Shown: piece after piece, positions 53,700 through 64,000 of the stretch
Layout of the letters: the number at the start of each line of letters is the position of its first letter
Numbering within the stretch: position 1 is the stretch's first letter
NCBI RefSeq assembly: GCF_027409185.1
Contig: NC_084463.1
Span: 163,161,869 to 163,225,868, forward strand
Source: Cynocephalus volans
Lineage: Eukaryota; Chordata; Mammalia; Dermoptera; Cynocephalidae
Direction: 5' to 3'
DNA: 64,000 nucleotides
Position numbers and translations under genes: made by a program
Notes under the pieces: generated by a model
What the model was told of the DNA's origin: nothing
The model's input: only the letters and a program-made list of their open reading frames with translations
Database searches by the model: none

Positions 53700-56510
53700 C
53701 TTTAGCAAGTGGAAGTAAAAATTAACCTACCATTTCTGGGATAAACCCAGTGTGATTGTGAATTATTCTTTTTTTAAAAAAGAAAAACAATGTTTTTCAG
53801 TTTTATTTGCTAATATTTTAGGACAGGTATCTGTGTACATTGGTGAGATTGGTCTGTAATTTTCCTTTTTTGTATTAACCTTGACAAATTTTAATAGCAA
53901 GATTATTCTGTATTCCTAGCACAAAGAAATACATGTTTGAGGTGATGGATAAGTTAATTAACCTGATTTGGTCATTACACATTATATACATGTATTGAAA
54001 TACCATATAGTACCCCATAAATGTGTATACTTATGTATCCATTAAATATTTTACAAAAGAGATTATCCTTGTCTAATAAAATGAGCTGTAGTATTCCCTC
54101 ATTTTTGTTCCCCTAGAGAGTTTATGTGAAATTGGAATTACCTGTTCCTTGAAGGTTTGGTAAAACTTGCCGTAAAACCATCAGGGTCTGGTTTTTTTGG
54201 CCTCAGAATTTTAAATTACTTGTTTATATGCTTTAATATTTACAGGATCATTAGAGTCTTTGTCTTTTTCTTTGAGTCACATTTGGTAGTTTACGTTAAA
54301 TTTTTTGTTTATTTTTGTCCACATTTTCAAATATATTGGCAGAAAATTCAAACTTGTCTTTTGAATCTCTACCATATTTGTAACTAATTACTAATATTCA
54401 ACTTTTTAAACAGGATGTTCAGGTCATTAATTTTCAGTCATTATATATATGTATGTATGTATATATATCTAAAGTAGTAATTTCATTTTGAATACCACTT
54501 TAGCTACATCCCATAAGTTATCTGTGTAGAATTTTTATTTTTCATTTTGAATATATTCATATTTTCATTATGATTTCTTGTTTGACTTGTAAGTTTAGAA
54601 GTTATATTGAAAAATCTTGGTGCCTGTATCTTTTAAATTTTTATTTATTGATAACTTCATTGTTTTAGTAAAATGTGGTCTAATGTGATTTTGATTCTTT
54701 GAAACCTTGTGTTGACCTTGATTCAGTGGTGTCTAGTTTGTGATAGATTTTCATCAGTATTCCATGTGTTTAAAAAAAAAGTGTTTCCAGTTTTAAGGTG
54801 AGGCTTTTCTGTGTCTATTAGATGAAACACCTTAATTGAATTCACTTTCAAACTGTTATCCTTAACTGGTTTTGTCCTGCTTGTTTTATCAATTATACAG
54901 GGGTAGGGGTGGTATTAAAATGCCTGTATGAGGGAGATTTTTCAGATTCCTGTAGTTCTGTTTCTGCTTTGTGCCTGTGAGTTTAGAGATTTTAAACTGC
55001 TGGTGACATGCACAATTTGTTATTCTGTAAATCTTTGTCTCTAGGAATGTTTTTTTCCATTAAAGTATATTTTGTCAGATATTGTATTGCTATGCCAGGT
55101 GACTTTTGCTTAGTGTTTGCCTGATACATCTTTTTCTGCCCTTTTACTTTCAAGACTTTTGTGGCCTTAATGTTTTAGGTGTGCCTTTTGAAAGCAGCGC
55201 ATAGCTGGATTGTGGTTTATAATTTGGCTCTAAATTGATGAGTTAGTCCACATACATTAATTGTGAATGAAATACTTGGTTTATTTCTACTGTCTTATTA
55301 GGTACTTTCTAGTTTGGCTTTCTGTCTCTCTTTTTCTTTTTTTCCTTTGCTTTGATTTGCTATATGTGTTGTGAGGTTCTTTTTCTTTTCTTTTCTTTAT
55401 TCCTGCCACCCTCTATATGCATATTCAGTAATATAGAAATTATACACATTTTTTGTTAGTAATCTTAAATATTTCATATTTAACTTAGAGCCTAAAGTTA
55501 ATAACTTTACCCTTGTGAGGACCTTAGAGTAGTTTGCTCCTTATACCCATCCCTGATTTATATTCTATTTTTGCCTAATTTTCATTTTGCTGCTCTTAAA
55601 ATCTCTCAAATTAGGCATTATTATTATTACTTTTTGAAAGGCAGTTTTGCTTAATATACAATTCTGGGTTGATGATTATTTTTTCTTAGCACTTTGACAG
55701 TATTTCCCGTCTTCTTTTTCCATTGTTGCTATTAAGATGAACTAGAAGTTAGCTGTCAGTTCCTTTGTAGGTAATCTCTAATTTCTAAACTCCTTTTTCC
55801 CTTTTTTAAGCTTTTGTTTCCTTATTCTTCAATTTCACTGAGAATTGTTTATGTAAAGTGTTTTTATTTCTTACGCTTCCTCGGAGGATTGGTGTATTTC
55901 TTCAATTAAAAAAAATCCCCAGGCAGTATTGCTCTGATGTTGTCTCACCTGCTTTTTCAGTTATCTTTTTCTGGTACTCTGTTTAGACTTTCTCAGACCT
56001 CTTCACTCCACTTTCCATGCTCTCTTTATTGTTTTTCACTTTTTCATTTTTCTGTGCCACCTTCTTCTTTATTTTTTTTTTTTAGCTCTATTTTTGAGTT
56101 TAACAATTCTCTCTTCAGCTATGCCCAGTTGATTGAGTTTAATATCCACTAATTGAATTTAATTTCATTCATTGTATTTTTAAATTTCACTGAATTCTGT
56201 TTAGTTCTTTACCAAGTCTCTTGTTCTTTATTGGTAGTCCCTTGTTTTTTAAGAATACTTTCTATAATGTTTTTGTTTCAACTATGTTGACCATATATTC
56301 TGGAGTGTTAACATGCTTTTCTTGTCTGATTTTTTTGTTGTTGTTTGCTTCTGAAAGCCTGTTTCCTCTTGTGTTTGTTATTTTTGATTTTTGTGGTTGC
56401 AGTCTTTGTGTACCATGCTCTAGTTTGATGAGAATAGCCAGATGCTGTCAGTACATGTAGAGTCATTGTTCAGCAAATACTTACTGAGTTTCTGCTATGT
56501 ACCAGACATT
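53700..56510 (-). mobile_element. Ancient L1 fragments, antisense
   Basis: Antisense L1 ORF2-type phrases are acttgccgtaaaaccatcag, attggtctgtaattttcctt, catcccataagttatctgtg and cttttgaaagcagcgcatag. Highly diverged, with no frame longer than about 80 codons. Confidence 0.7.
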
Positions 56511-56547
56511 GTCTGGGCACTTGGTATTTATCAAAGAACAAAATGGG

Positions 56548-56695
56548 GGCCGGCCTGTGGCTCACTCGGGAGAGTGCGGTGCTGATAACACCAAGGCCAC
56601 GGGTTCGGATCCCATATAGGGATGGCCGGTTTGCTCACTGGCTGAGCGTGGTGCTGACAACACCAAGTCAAGGGATAAGATCCCCTTACCGGCCA

Positions 56696-56736
<41 letters not shown>
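56548..56736 (+). mobile_element. Dimeric tRNA-Ile-like SINE (CYN-like), long A tail
   Basis: Closest to a consensus in this window: ggccggcctgtggctcactc, cacgggttcggatcccatat, gctgagcgtggtgctgacaa, ccccttaccggccatc, then an A tail of about 36. Approximate duplication aaagaacaaaatggg and aaagaaaaaaatggg. Confidence 0.92.
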
Positions 56737-56741
<5 letters not shown>

Positions 56742-57479
56742 AAAAAATGGGCAATATTCCATACCTTTGTGGAACTTAGCTTCTAGTGAAACCTGCTGGG
56801 GTAGGGATGGAGGTGGCTATGAGAATATTCTTGTTTTTATCAGCCGAGCTTTGAATTTAAAGAGGGTGCTTTAATATCTTATCCAGGATCTTGAGGTGAT
56901 CTGTGCCTTTTAGGTGTTTGCCATGTTGCCCAGCGCAGCAGATGTGTTTAGTCTTTTATTTTTAGGGTGCTGGTATTTGATTACTCTTGATGTTTTGCTA
57001 CCTCTGAATAGGTAAGTGTCAGATACATGTTTTGAATAAGGGTCAGTATTCAAAAAACTTTAAAAATTACAGCAGAAGATTTTCTTTTTCTTTTGTTCTT
57101 TTTAAGATTTTCATTTTGTTAAGAGCTAGCAAATATGAATTTTTTTTCTCCATTAATACGGAGTGTTCTTGTGTCAGTGAGGAATTTCTTAGAGATTTTC
57201 CTGCTTCACATTAGTTAGCTCATTTTTATATCCAGAAGTGGAAAATATTTCAAGGATAATCACTGTTTTGAAATGGGATATTTTGATTGCTAGAGAACAT
57301 TTATGTGAACTTTAAATGTGACTTCAGTCAAGTACAGAATACCAAAAACAATCTGGAAAAGGGATGTGGATCAAAATAGATTATGAGCCAATCTATCTTG
57401 AGGAAAGGAAAAGAGTAGAGTCCGGCACTTATAATACATGGCATATCCTGGGGGAGAGGAGGCACTGTTTTATACTTCT

Positions 57480-57660
57480 TTCTTTTTCTTCTTTAAACAG
57501 TAGAAGTTTATTTTCTCACAATTCCCAGAGGCTGTAAGTCTGAGATCAAGATGTTGGCAGGGTTCATTTCTCTTGAGGCCTCTCTCCTTGGCTTGTAGGT
57601 GGCCACACCTTCTCCCTGTGTCCTTACTTACATGGTTGTCTTTTTGTATGTCTTATACTT
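57480..57660 (-). mobile_element. MaLR-type LTR fragment, antisense
   Basis: agtagaagtttattttctca, agatcaagatgttggcaggg and ccttctccctgtgtccttac match part of an MLT1/MST-like antisense LTR. Truncated at both ends. Confidence 0.6.
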
Positions 57661-58474
57661 ACTTTTTATATATTAAAAGTCTTTTACTTGACTAACTTAA
57701 AAAGAGGCAATCAGAAACAAAAGATACATCGAAGGATATAATGGCATGTAGGCAGGGGCTAGTGTCGGAGCTCATTTTGTGGCATTGTTGGTAGCAGACC
57801 CTGCCAATTCTGATCCTGCATTTGCTTCTGCCATAGCCCTCCCTGAATAGGATTAGGGGGTTGGTGCCAGCAGAAGCAGCACTGTGGATCCCAGAAGAAG
57901 AGTTCATAACTACCTTTAATTCTATTTTAGTAATTTTTAATGCAGCCGAGGAGTTTGAATGCAGAGGTAATGTAACTATCATTTTCATCAGATTTCAAAC
58001 AACAAAGCTTGATAATCTTCCAGGGTGATGAGAAAAGAATGAGAAAGGATTATAGAGGACATGGGTTAGAGAGAGAGCTGATTTAGCAGAATTGTTATGA
58101 GGATTAAAAATAAACATTACTGGGTATGTTTATGTCTATCCCCAGAAAAAAGTAGAGAGAGTCCATCCCTGCCATTTACCATATTGTCAGGCCTAAAGTT
58201 TTCCAATTCTTGGTATCAGTTACTACTTAAGTGCCTTGTGGTTAGTGTAACCTCAGCAGCCTGCCAGGGCTCACTCACCTACATTACTTACATAGGGTAA
58301 GCGTCTCTTCCTGTTTTGTTTGCTGAGTGCCTGCTATTAATTTGTCACTGTGCTTGATCCTTTCCGTATGTTATTTTTGACTTCAGTCCTTCAAGATGAG
58401 TGTGGATATGCATCTTAAGAAGCAGCAGCCTCAGGGAAGGGAGACAGTCCTAGCCATAAAAGTTAAGAGGAAGG

Positions 58475-58620
58475 GGTCATTAAGGTGGTCAGAACTGGGT
58501 TGGAACCTTGGTTTGACGACTGACTAGCAGTGTGACCTTGGGAAAATTATTTCACCTTTCTAAGTTCCAGTTTCTTCATGTGTAAAATGGAAATAATATT
58601 AAAGTTCTCCTTCCTTTTCC
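58475..58620 (+). repeat. MIR element
   Basis: gactagcagtgtgaccttgg, ttccagtttcttcatgtgta and aaaatggaaataat are MIR core and 3' phrases. Confidence 0.8.
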
Positions 58621-58646
58621 ATAGAAAATAACTTTGGGTGGTTTGT

Positions 58647-58803
58647 GGGTTTTTTTTTTTTTTTTTTTTTGTCGTTTTTTCGTGACCAGCACTCAGCCAG
58701 TGAGTGCACCGGTCATTCCTATATAGGATCCGAACCCGTGGCGGGAGCGTCGCCGCGCTCCCAGCTCAGCACTCTACCGAGTGCGCCACGGGCTCGGCCC
58801 CGC
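58647..58803 (-). mobile_element. Second-family tRNA-like SINE
   Basis: A T-run, then gtcgttttttcgtgaccagc, agtgagtgcaccggtcattc, aggatccgaacccgtggcgg and the head ending gccacgggctcggcccc. Antisense counterpart of 31258-31414. No clear target duplication was found. Confidence 0.88.
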
Positions 58804-59639
58804 AAGTGTTCTAATGTAGACATAGACTCTCACAGAATAAGTGATTAACGCCAAACTGACTTTGTTAGTAGCTTATTTTCCAGTAGCTTATTTTATGGAC
58901 TTTTTCTAGCTTTGATTTTGAAATCTTGACTAGAGGTAGGATATTGTGAATTTTTCTTTTTTATTCTATTGTCATTTTTCTGTTTGGGATAGAAAGTCTT
59001 GGCTTTTAAAGAAATTATTCAAGCAATATGTGATTATATTTATTTTGAAAAAAAATTATAGAGAAGGCTAAAATCCCTTCTGATCATCTTCTTCCAGTCC
59101 TTTTACATCTTCTGCTGTTACTAGTCTTGTGTCTACCTTCTTGGTTTTTCTTTTCTATATATTAACATACTTATATATATGCTTATAGGAAATATATAAT
59201 GATGGGTATGTGTGTTTTACATAAATAACACCATATTATTGTGGAGTTTTTTTTTCCATTCATCACTTTTCACTGAGTCCCATGCAGTATATGTAGATCT
59301 ACCTCATTCTTTTTCACTGCTGCATACTGAGGGTGTACTTTGTAGCCATTTCCTATATCAATGGGCTTTAGGGTTTTTTTGTTATCATAAACAATTGAGC
59401 TTGCTTTTAGTTTGGTATAATAAAGTACCCTGTTCTTAGAAGCCTTTAGAACTGTTGTTTAGTGCAAAAATAAATGAAATACTAAGTTACAATCTGAATT
59501 CTTTTGCTTTTTGTCTTTGTGTTTAAAGTACAACCATTTAAACAGTGGGAAGAAAAGTTTTCTTAGAAAGCTTTTCTATTTACCTCCCTTTGAAATGAGA
59601 TATGACATTGCATTTAAGCTGTCCTAGAAATGACCAATT

Positions 59640-60650
59640 ATTTAGCAAATCTTTTTAATTGTAAAATATATGTAACATGAAATTTACACTTTAACCATTT
59701 TTTAAAATACTAAACTTTATATCTTAGAGCAATTTTAGGTTCACAGCAAAATTGAGCAAAATGTACAGAGAGTTCCTGTATACCTCCTGTCCCCACATAT
59801 GCACAACCTCCCCTGAAGTCAATATCCCTCACAAGAATGGTATATTTGTTACAATCGATTATACACTGACACATCATTATCATCCAAAGTCTGTAGTTTA
59901 AATTAGGGATCACTGTTGATCTTGTATATTGTGAGGGTTTTGACAAATGTATAATGACATGTGTCTACCGTTGTAGTATCATACAGAATAGTTTCACTGT
60001 CCTAAAAATCCTCTGTGCTCTCTCTTCCTCCTCCCAGCCTATGGCAACCACTAATCTTTTTACTGACTCCATAGTTTTTGTCCTTTCCAGAATGTTATAC
60101 ATTATGTGTGATAGAAGCCTTTTCAGATTGGCTTCTTTCACTTAGTAATATGCAGTTAACTTTACCTCATGGTTTGTTAGCTCATTTCTGTTTAGCAATG
60201 AATAATACCTCATTGTCTGGTTGTACCAAAATTTATTTATTCATATACCTACTGAAGTACCTCTTGGTTGCTTCCAAGTTTTGGCAGTTGTGGATAAAGA
60301 TAGCTATAAGCATCCATTTACAGGTTTTTGTGTGGACATAGGTTTTTAGTTCATTTGGGTAAATACCAAGGAGTTTGATTTATAGTAAGAGTACGTTTAG
60401 TTTTTTAAGAAACTGACAAATTGTAATCTCACCAGAAACAAATGAGAGTTCCTGTTGCTTTATGTTCTCACCAGCCTTTGGTGATGTGTTTTAGATTTTG
60501 GCCATTTTAATAGGTGTGTGGTGGTATCTCGTTTCAACTTGTGATTTCCTAGTGACATATGATGTTGAACATCTTTTCAAATGCTTACTTGCCATCTGTA
60601 TATCTTCTTTGGTGAGGTGTCTGTTCAGGTCTTTTGCTCATTTTTTAATT
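59640..60650 (-). mobile_element. L1, 3' region, antisense (left of SINE)
   Basis: agagcaattttaggttcaca, cacatcattatcatccaaag, agattggcttctttcactta and cttctttggtgaggtgtctg are L1 antisense phrases. The element continues past the SINE at 60668-60846. Confidence 0.85.
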
Positions 60651-60667
60651 GGGTTATTCATTTTCTT

Positions 60668-60846
60668 TCTTTCTTTCTTTTTTTCTTAAAAGATGATTGG
60701 TAAGGGGACCTTAACCCTTGACTTGGTGTTGTCAGCACCATGCTCTCCAAAGTGAGCTAACCTGCCATCCCTATATAGGGATCTGAACCTGTGGCCTTGG
60801 TGTTATCAGCACCACACTCTCCCAAGTGAGCCACAGGCCAGCACAA
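60668..60846 (-). mobile_element. Dimeric tRNA-Ile-like SINE (CYN-like) inside L1
   Basis: A short T-rich tail, then aaagatgattggtaagggga, gggatctgaacctgtggcct and the head near gccacaggccagc. It is bounded by a perfect 17-bp duplication gggttattcattttctt (60651-60667 and 60847-60863) made from the host L1. Confidence 0.94.
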
Positions 60847-63800
60847 GGGTTATTCATTTTCTTACTGTTGAGTTTTCAGAGTTCTTTCTGTATTTTGGAT
60901 AATGGTTCTTTTATCACATGTGATCAAGATTTTGATCAGGATTGCATTGAACCTATCAAGTTGGGGAGAACTGGCATCATGACAGTATTGAGCATTCCTA
61001 TCCATGAACATGGAATATCTATCCATTTGTTTAGTTCTTTTTTGATATCTGTCATCAGAGTTTTATAGTTTTCCTCATGTAGATCTTGTACATATTTTGT
61101 TAGTTTTGTTCCTGAGTATTTCATTTTTGGTGGGGGGGATGTGCTAATATAAATGGTAATGTGTGTTTTAAATTTCAAGTTTCACTTGTTCAGTGCTGAT
61201 ATATAGGAAAATGATTGATTTTTGTATATTAACCCTGTAACTTGTAACCTTGGTCTAACTGCTTATTAGTTCCAGGGTTTTTTTGTTTGTTTGCTTGTTT
61301 GTTTTTTTGTCAGTTCTTTTGGATTTTCTACATAGACCATTATGTCACCTGTGAATAAAGATAGTTTTATTTCTTCCTTCCTAATCTGTATATTTATTTC
61401 CTTTTCTTGTTTTATTGCATTAGCTAGAACTTCCAGTACAGTATTGAAGAGGAGTATTGAGAGGGGATATCCTTGCCCTGTTCCTGATCTTGGTGGGAAA
61501 GCATCAAGTTTCTTACCATTAGGTGTGATGTTAGCAGTAGGTTTTTTATAGATGTTGTTTATCAAGTTTAGGAAGCTTCCCTCTTTTTAAAAAAAAATCA
61601 TGAATGGGTGTTGGATTTTTGTCAAATGCCTTTTCTCCATCTATTGATATGATCATTTGATTTTTCTTCTTTAGCATGTTGAAGTGATGAATTAAATTAA
61701 TTGATTTTTGAATGTTAGACCAGCTTCAGATAAATACTTGGTTGTTGTATATAATTCTTTTTATACATTGTTGGATTTAATTTCCTCATATTTTATTGAA
61801 TATTTTTGCATCTATGTTCATGAGAGATATTGATGTATATATAGTTTTCTTTAGTGTCTTTGGTTTTGGTATTATGGTGATGCTGGCTTCATAGAATGAG
61901 TTAGAAAATATTTCCTCTGCTTCTTTCTATCTTCTGGAAGAGATTGTAGAGAATTGGTGTAATTTTTTTTTCTCAAATATTTGGTAGAATTCATCTGGGC
62001 CTGGTGTGTTCTGTTTTGAAAAGTTGTTAATTATTGCTTCAATTTAAAAAATAAATATAGACCATTAAAATCATCTGTTTCTTTGTACATTTTGGCAGTT
62101 TGCTTTTTTCAAAAAATTTTTCCATTTCACCTAGGTTATCAAATTTTGGAGCATAGAGTAGTTGTTCATAATATTCTTTTGTTATCCTTGTCTGTAGGAT
62201 CTGTAGTGATGTCTTCTCTTTCATTTCTGTTATTAGTAATTTGTGTCTTCTTTCTTTTCTTGGTTAACCTGGCTAGAGGCATATTGATTTTATTGATCTT
62301 TTCAATAAACCATTTTTTGGTTTTGTTGACTTTTCTCTGTTGATTTCCTGCTTTTAGTTTCATTGATATCTGCTCTAAAATTCTTATTATTTTTCTTCTT
62401 CTTACTTTGGAATTAATTTGCTCTGCTTTTTCTTGTTTCCCAAGATGGAAGCTTAGATTATTGATTCAAGACTTTCTTTTCTAACATGTGCATTCAGTGC
62501 TATGAATTTCCTTCTGAGCACTGATTTCGTTGCATCCCACAAGTTTTGATAAGTGTATTTTTATTTTCATTTAGTTCAAAACATTTTTAACTGTCTCTTA
62601 GGATTTCTTCTTTGACTCACATGTTATTTAGAAATACATTACTTAATCTTCAAGTATTTTGAGTTTTTTAAGTTATCTTTCTGTTTTTGATTTTAGTTGA
62701 ATATCATTGTGGTCTGAAAGCACACTGTGTGATTTCCATTATTTTAAATTTGTTAAGATGTTTTATGGTCTAGAATGTGGACTATCTTGGTAAATGTTTC
62801 ATGTGAGCTTGAGAAGAATGTGTAATCTGCTCTCGTTGAAGTAGTCTGTAGATGTTAATGATATCAGATTGATTGATGGTATTGTTGAGTTCAGCTATGT
62901 CCTTACTGATTTTCTACTTGCTGCATTTTCCCATTTCTGATAGAGGCATGTTGAAGTCTCCAGATATAATAGTGGATTTATCTATTTTCTCTTGCATTTC
63001 TGTTTATTTTTGACTTAAGTATTTGGACACTGTTGTTAGGCACATACGCATTAAGGATTGTTAATCCTTTTATCATTATATAAAGCCCCTCTTTATCCCT
63101 GATAACTTACCTTGCTTTGTAGTCTGCTCTGTTTTAAATTAATATTGCTAATCCTGATTGTTTTTGATTAGTGTTAGTGAGCATGATAAATCTTTCTCTA
63201 TCCCTTTACTTTTTTTTTTTTTTCCCTTCCATCCCTTTACTTTTAGTCTATATGACTTTATATTTTAAGTGGGTTTCTTGCAGACAATATATGTAGTTGG
63301 GTCTTATTTTTTTATCCACTCCAAAAATCTCTGTTAACTGGTGTATTTGGACCATTGACTGACCTTCATTGTGATTGGTGATACAGATTATTGGATTAAT
63401 ATTCATCATATTAGTTAGTTTTCTATTTTTGGTCCTTGTTTTTTGTTCCTATTTTTGTCATTCACACTTTTTCTGTCTTTTGTGGTTTTAATTGATCATT
63501 TTATATGGTTCCATTTTCTCTCCTTTCTTAGCATATCAATTAAACTTTTTTGGTTTTTTTGTTTTTTTTTTTGTTTTTTTAGTGGTTGCCCTAGAGTTTG
63601 CAACATACAATTACAAACTAATTCAAGTTCACTTTCAAATAACACTCTCCGGGTAATGCAAACACCTTATAATAAATTATTCCTAATTCCTTCTTCCTAT
63701 CTATTGTATCACTGCTGTCATTCATTTCACTTATTCATAAGCATGCGTAAACATAAATACATACAGAAGCATGCATGATTGAGTACGTTGTTGCAACTAT

Positions 63801-64000
63801 TATTTTGAACAAACTGTTATCTATGAGATCAATTACGAATAAGAAAAAAGTTTTTATTCTATCTTTACTAATTCATTCTCCAGTGCTCCTCTTTTCTCTG
63901 TGTAGATCTGAGTTTCTGACCTATATCATTTTCCTTCTCCCTGAAGTATTTTTTGCAATGTAGGTTTACTGGCAACAAATTCCCTCAATTTTTGTTTGAG
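60847..64000 (-). mobile_element. L1 with degenerate ORF2, antisense, runs off window
   Basis: On the - strand, 61266-61565 encodes reverse-transcriptase sequence ([36 protein letters not shown]), and 60936-61178 encodes the downstream segment (KWIDIPCSWIGMLNTVMMPV). The catalytic FADD box reads FTGD, and stops and gaps break the frame, so the element is dead. Antisense L1 continues through gttgaagtctccagatataa (62950) and tagtggttgccctagagttt (63580) to the end of the window. A non-LTR element, not a virus. Confidence 0.9.

Noticed and set aside
61266-61565. Possible active reverse transcriptase
   Set aside because: The active-site box reads FTGD rather than FADD and the surrounding ORF2 is broken by stops and gaps; a dead L1.

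Overview
The window is mammalian genomic DNA. It carries the 3' two thirds of one multi-exon gene, LRP5, on the + strand (exons 9-23, positions 870 to about 35170). After a gene-poor gap comes a CpG-island promoter at about 41400-42700. I infer this to be the start of PPP6R3, the next gene in the human LRP5 neighbourhood, with its first, non-coding exon ending at 42182. A nuclear tRNA-Ala(AGC) gene lies on the - strand at 41513-41585, about 0.5 kb upstream of that promoter. From 42183 to 64000 I see only AT-rich, repeat-filled sequence, read as the first intron of the downstream gene.

The 15 LRP5 exons add up to 3047 nt with every splice phase joining correctly. They encode the last 1014 residues plus stop, the same length as human residues 602-1615, so there is no indel against the human numbering used below. 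In order they encode EGF-like domain 2, YWTD propeller 3, EGF 3, propeller 4, EGF 4, three LDL-receptor class A repeats, one transmembrane helix, and a cytoplasmic tail with five PPP(S/T)P-type motifs. The gene is the Wnt co-receptor. Nothing in it is broken.

Host: no Alu, B1/B2, carnivore, equine or ruminant SINEs were noticed. The young SINEs are instead tRNA-Ile-like elements, as monomers of about 95 bp and dimers of about 180 bp, with A-tails and 15-18 bp target-site duplications. A second family has a different tRNA-like head. tRNA-Ile-derived SINEs of this build are what I recall of the CYN elements of colugos (Dermoptera, Galeopterus/Cynocephalus), so a colugo is my best guess; that is inference. 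Older layers are MIRs, hAT-type MER elements, MaLR solo LTRs, a mariner-like MITE and ancient L1 fragments, nearly all L1 antisense to the genes.

Layout: 1-869 end of LRP5 intron 8; 870-35170 LRP5 exons 9-23 and 3'UTR, GC-rich with modest repeats; 35171-41400 intergenic; 41400-42700 CpG island with tRNA-Ala, a cluster of nine CCAAT boxes and the first exon; 42183-64000 AT-rich intron with L1 blocks at 53.7-56.5 kb and 59.6-64 kb. I found no previously undescribed multi-gene system. The points most worth a second look are the two SINE families, the 36-bp GC-rich minisatellite abutting the exon 18 donor in an open frame, and the promoter with its tRNA gene and spaced CCAAT array.
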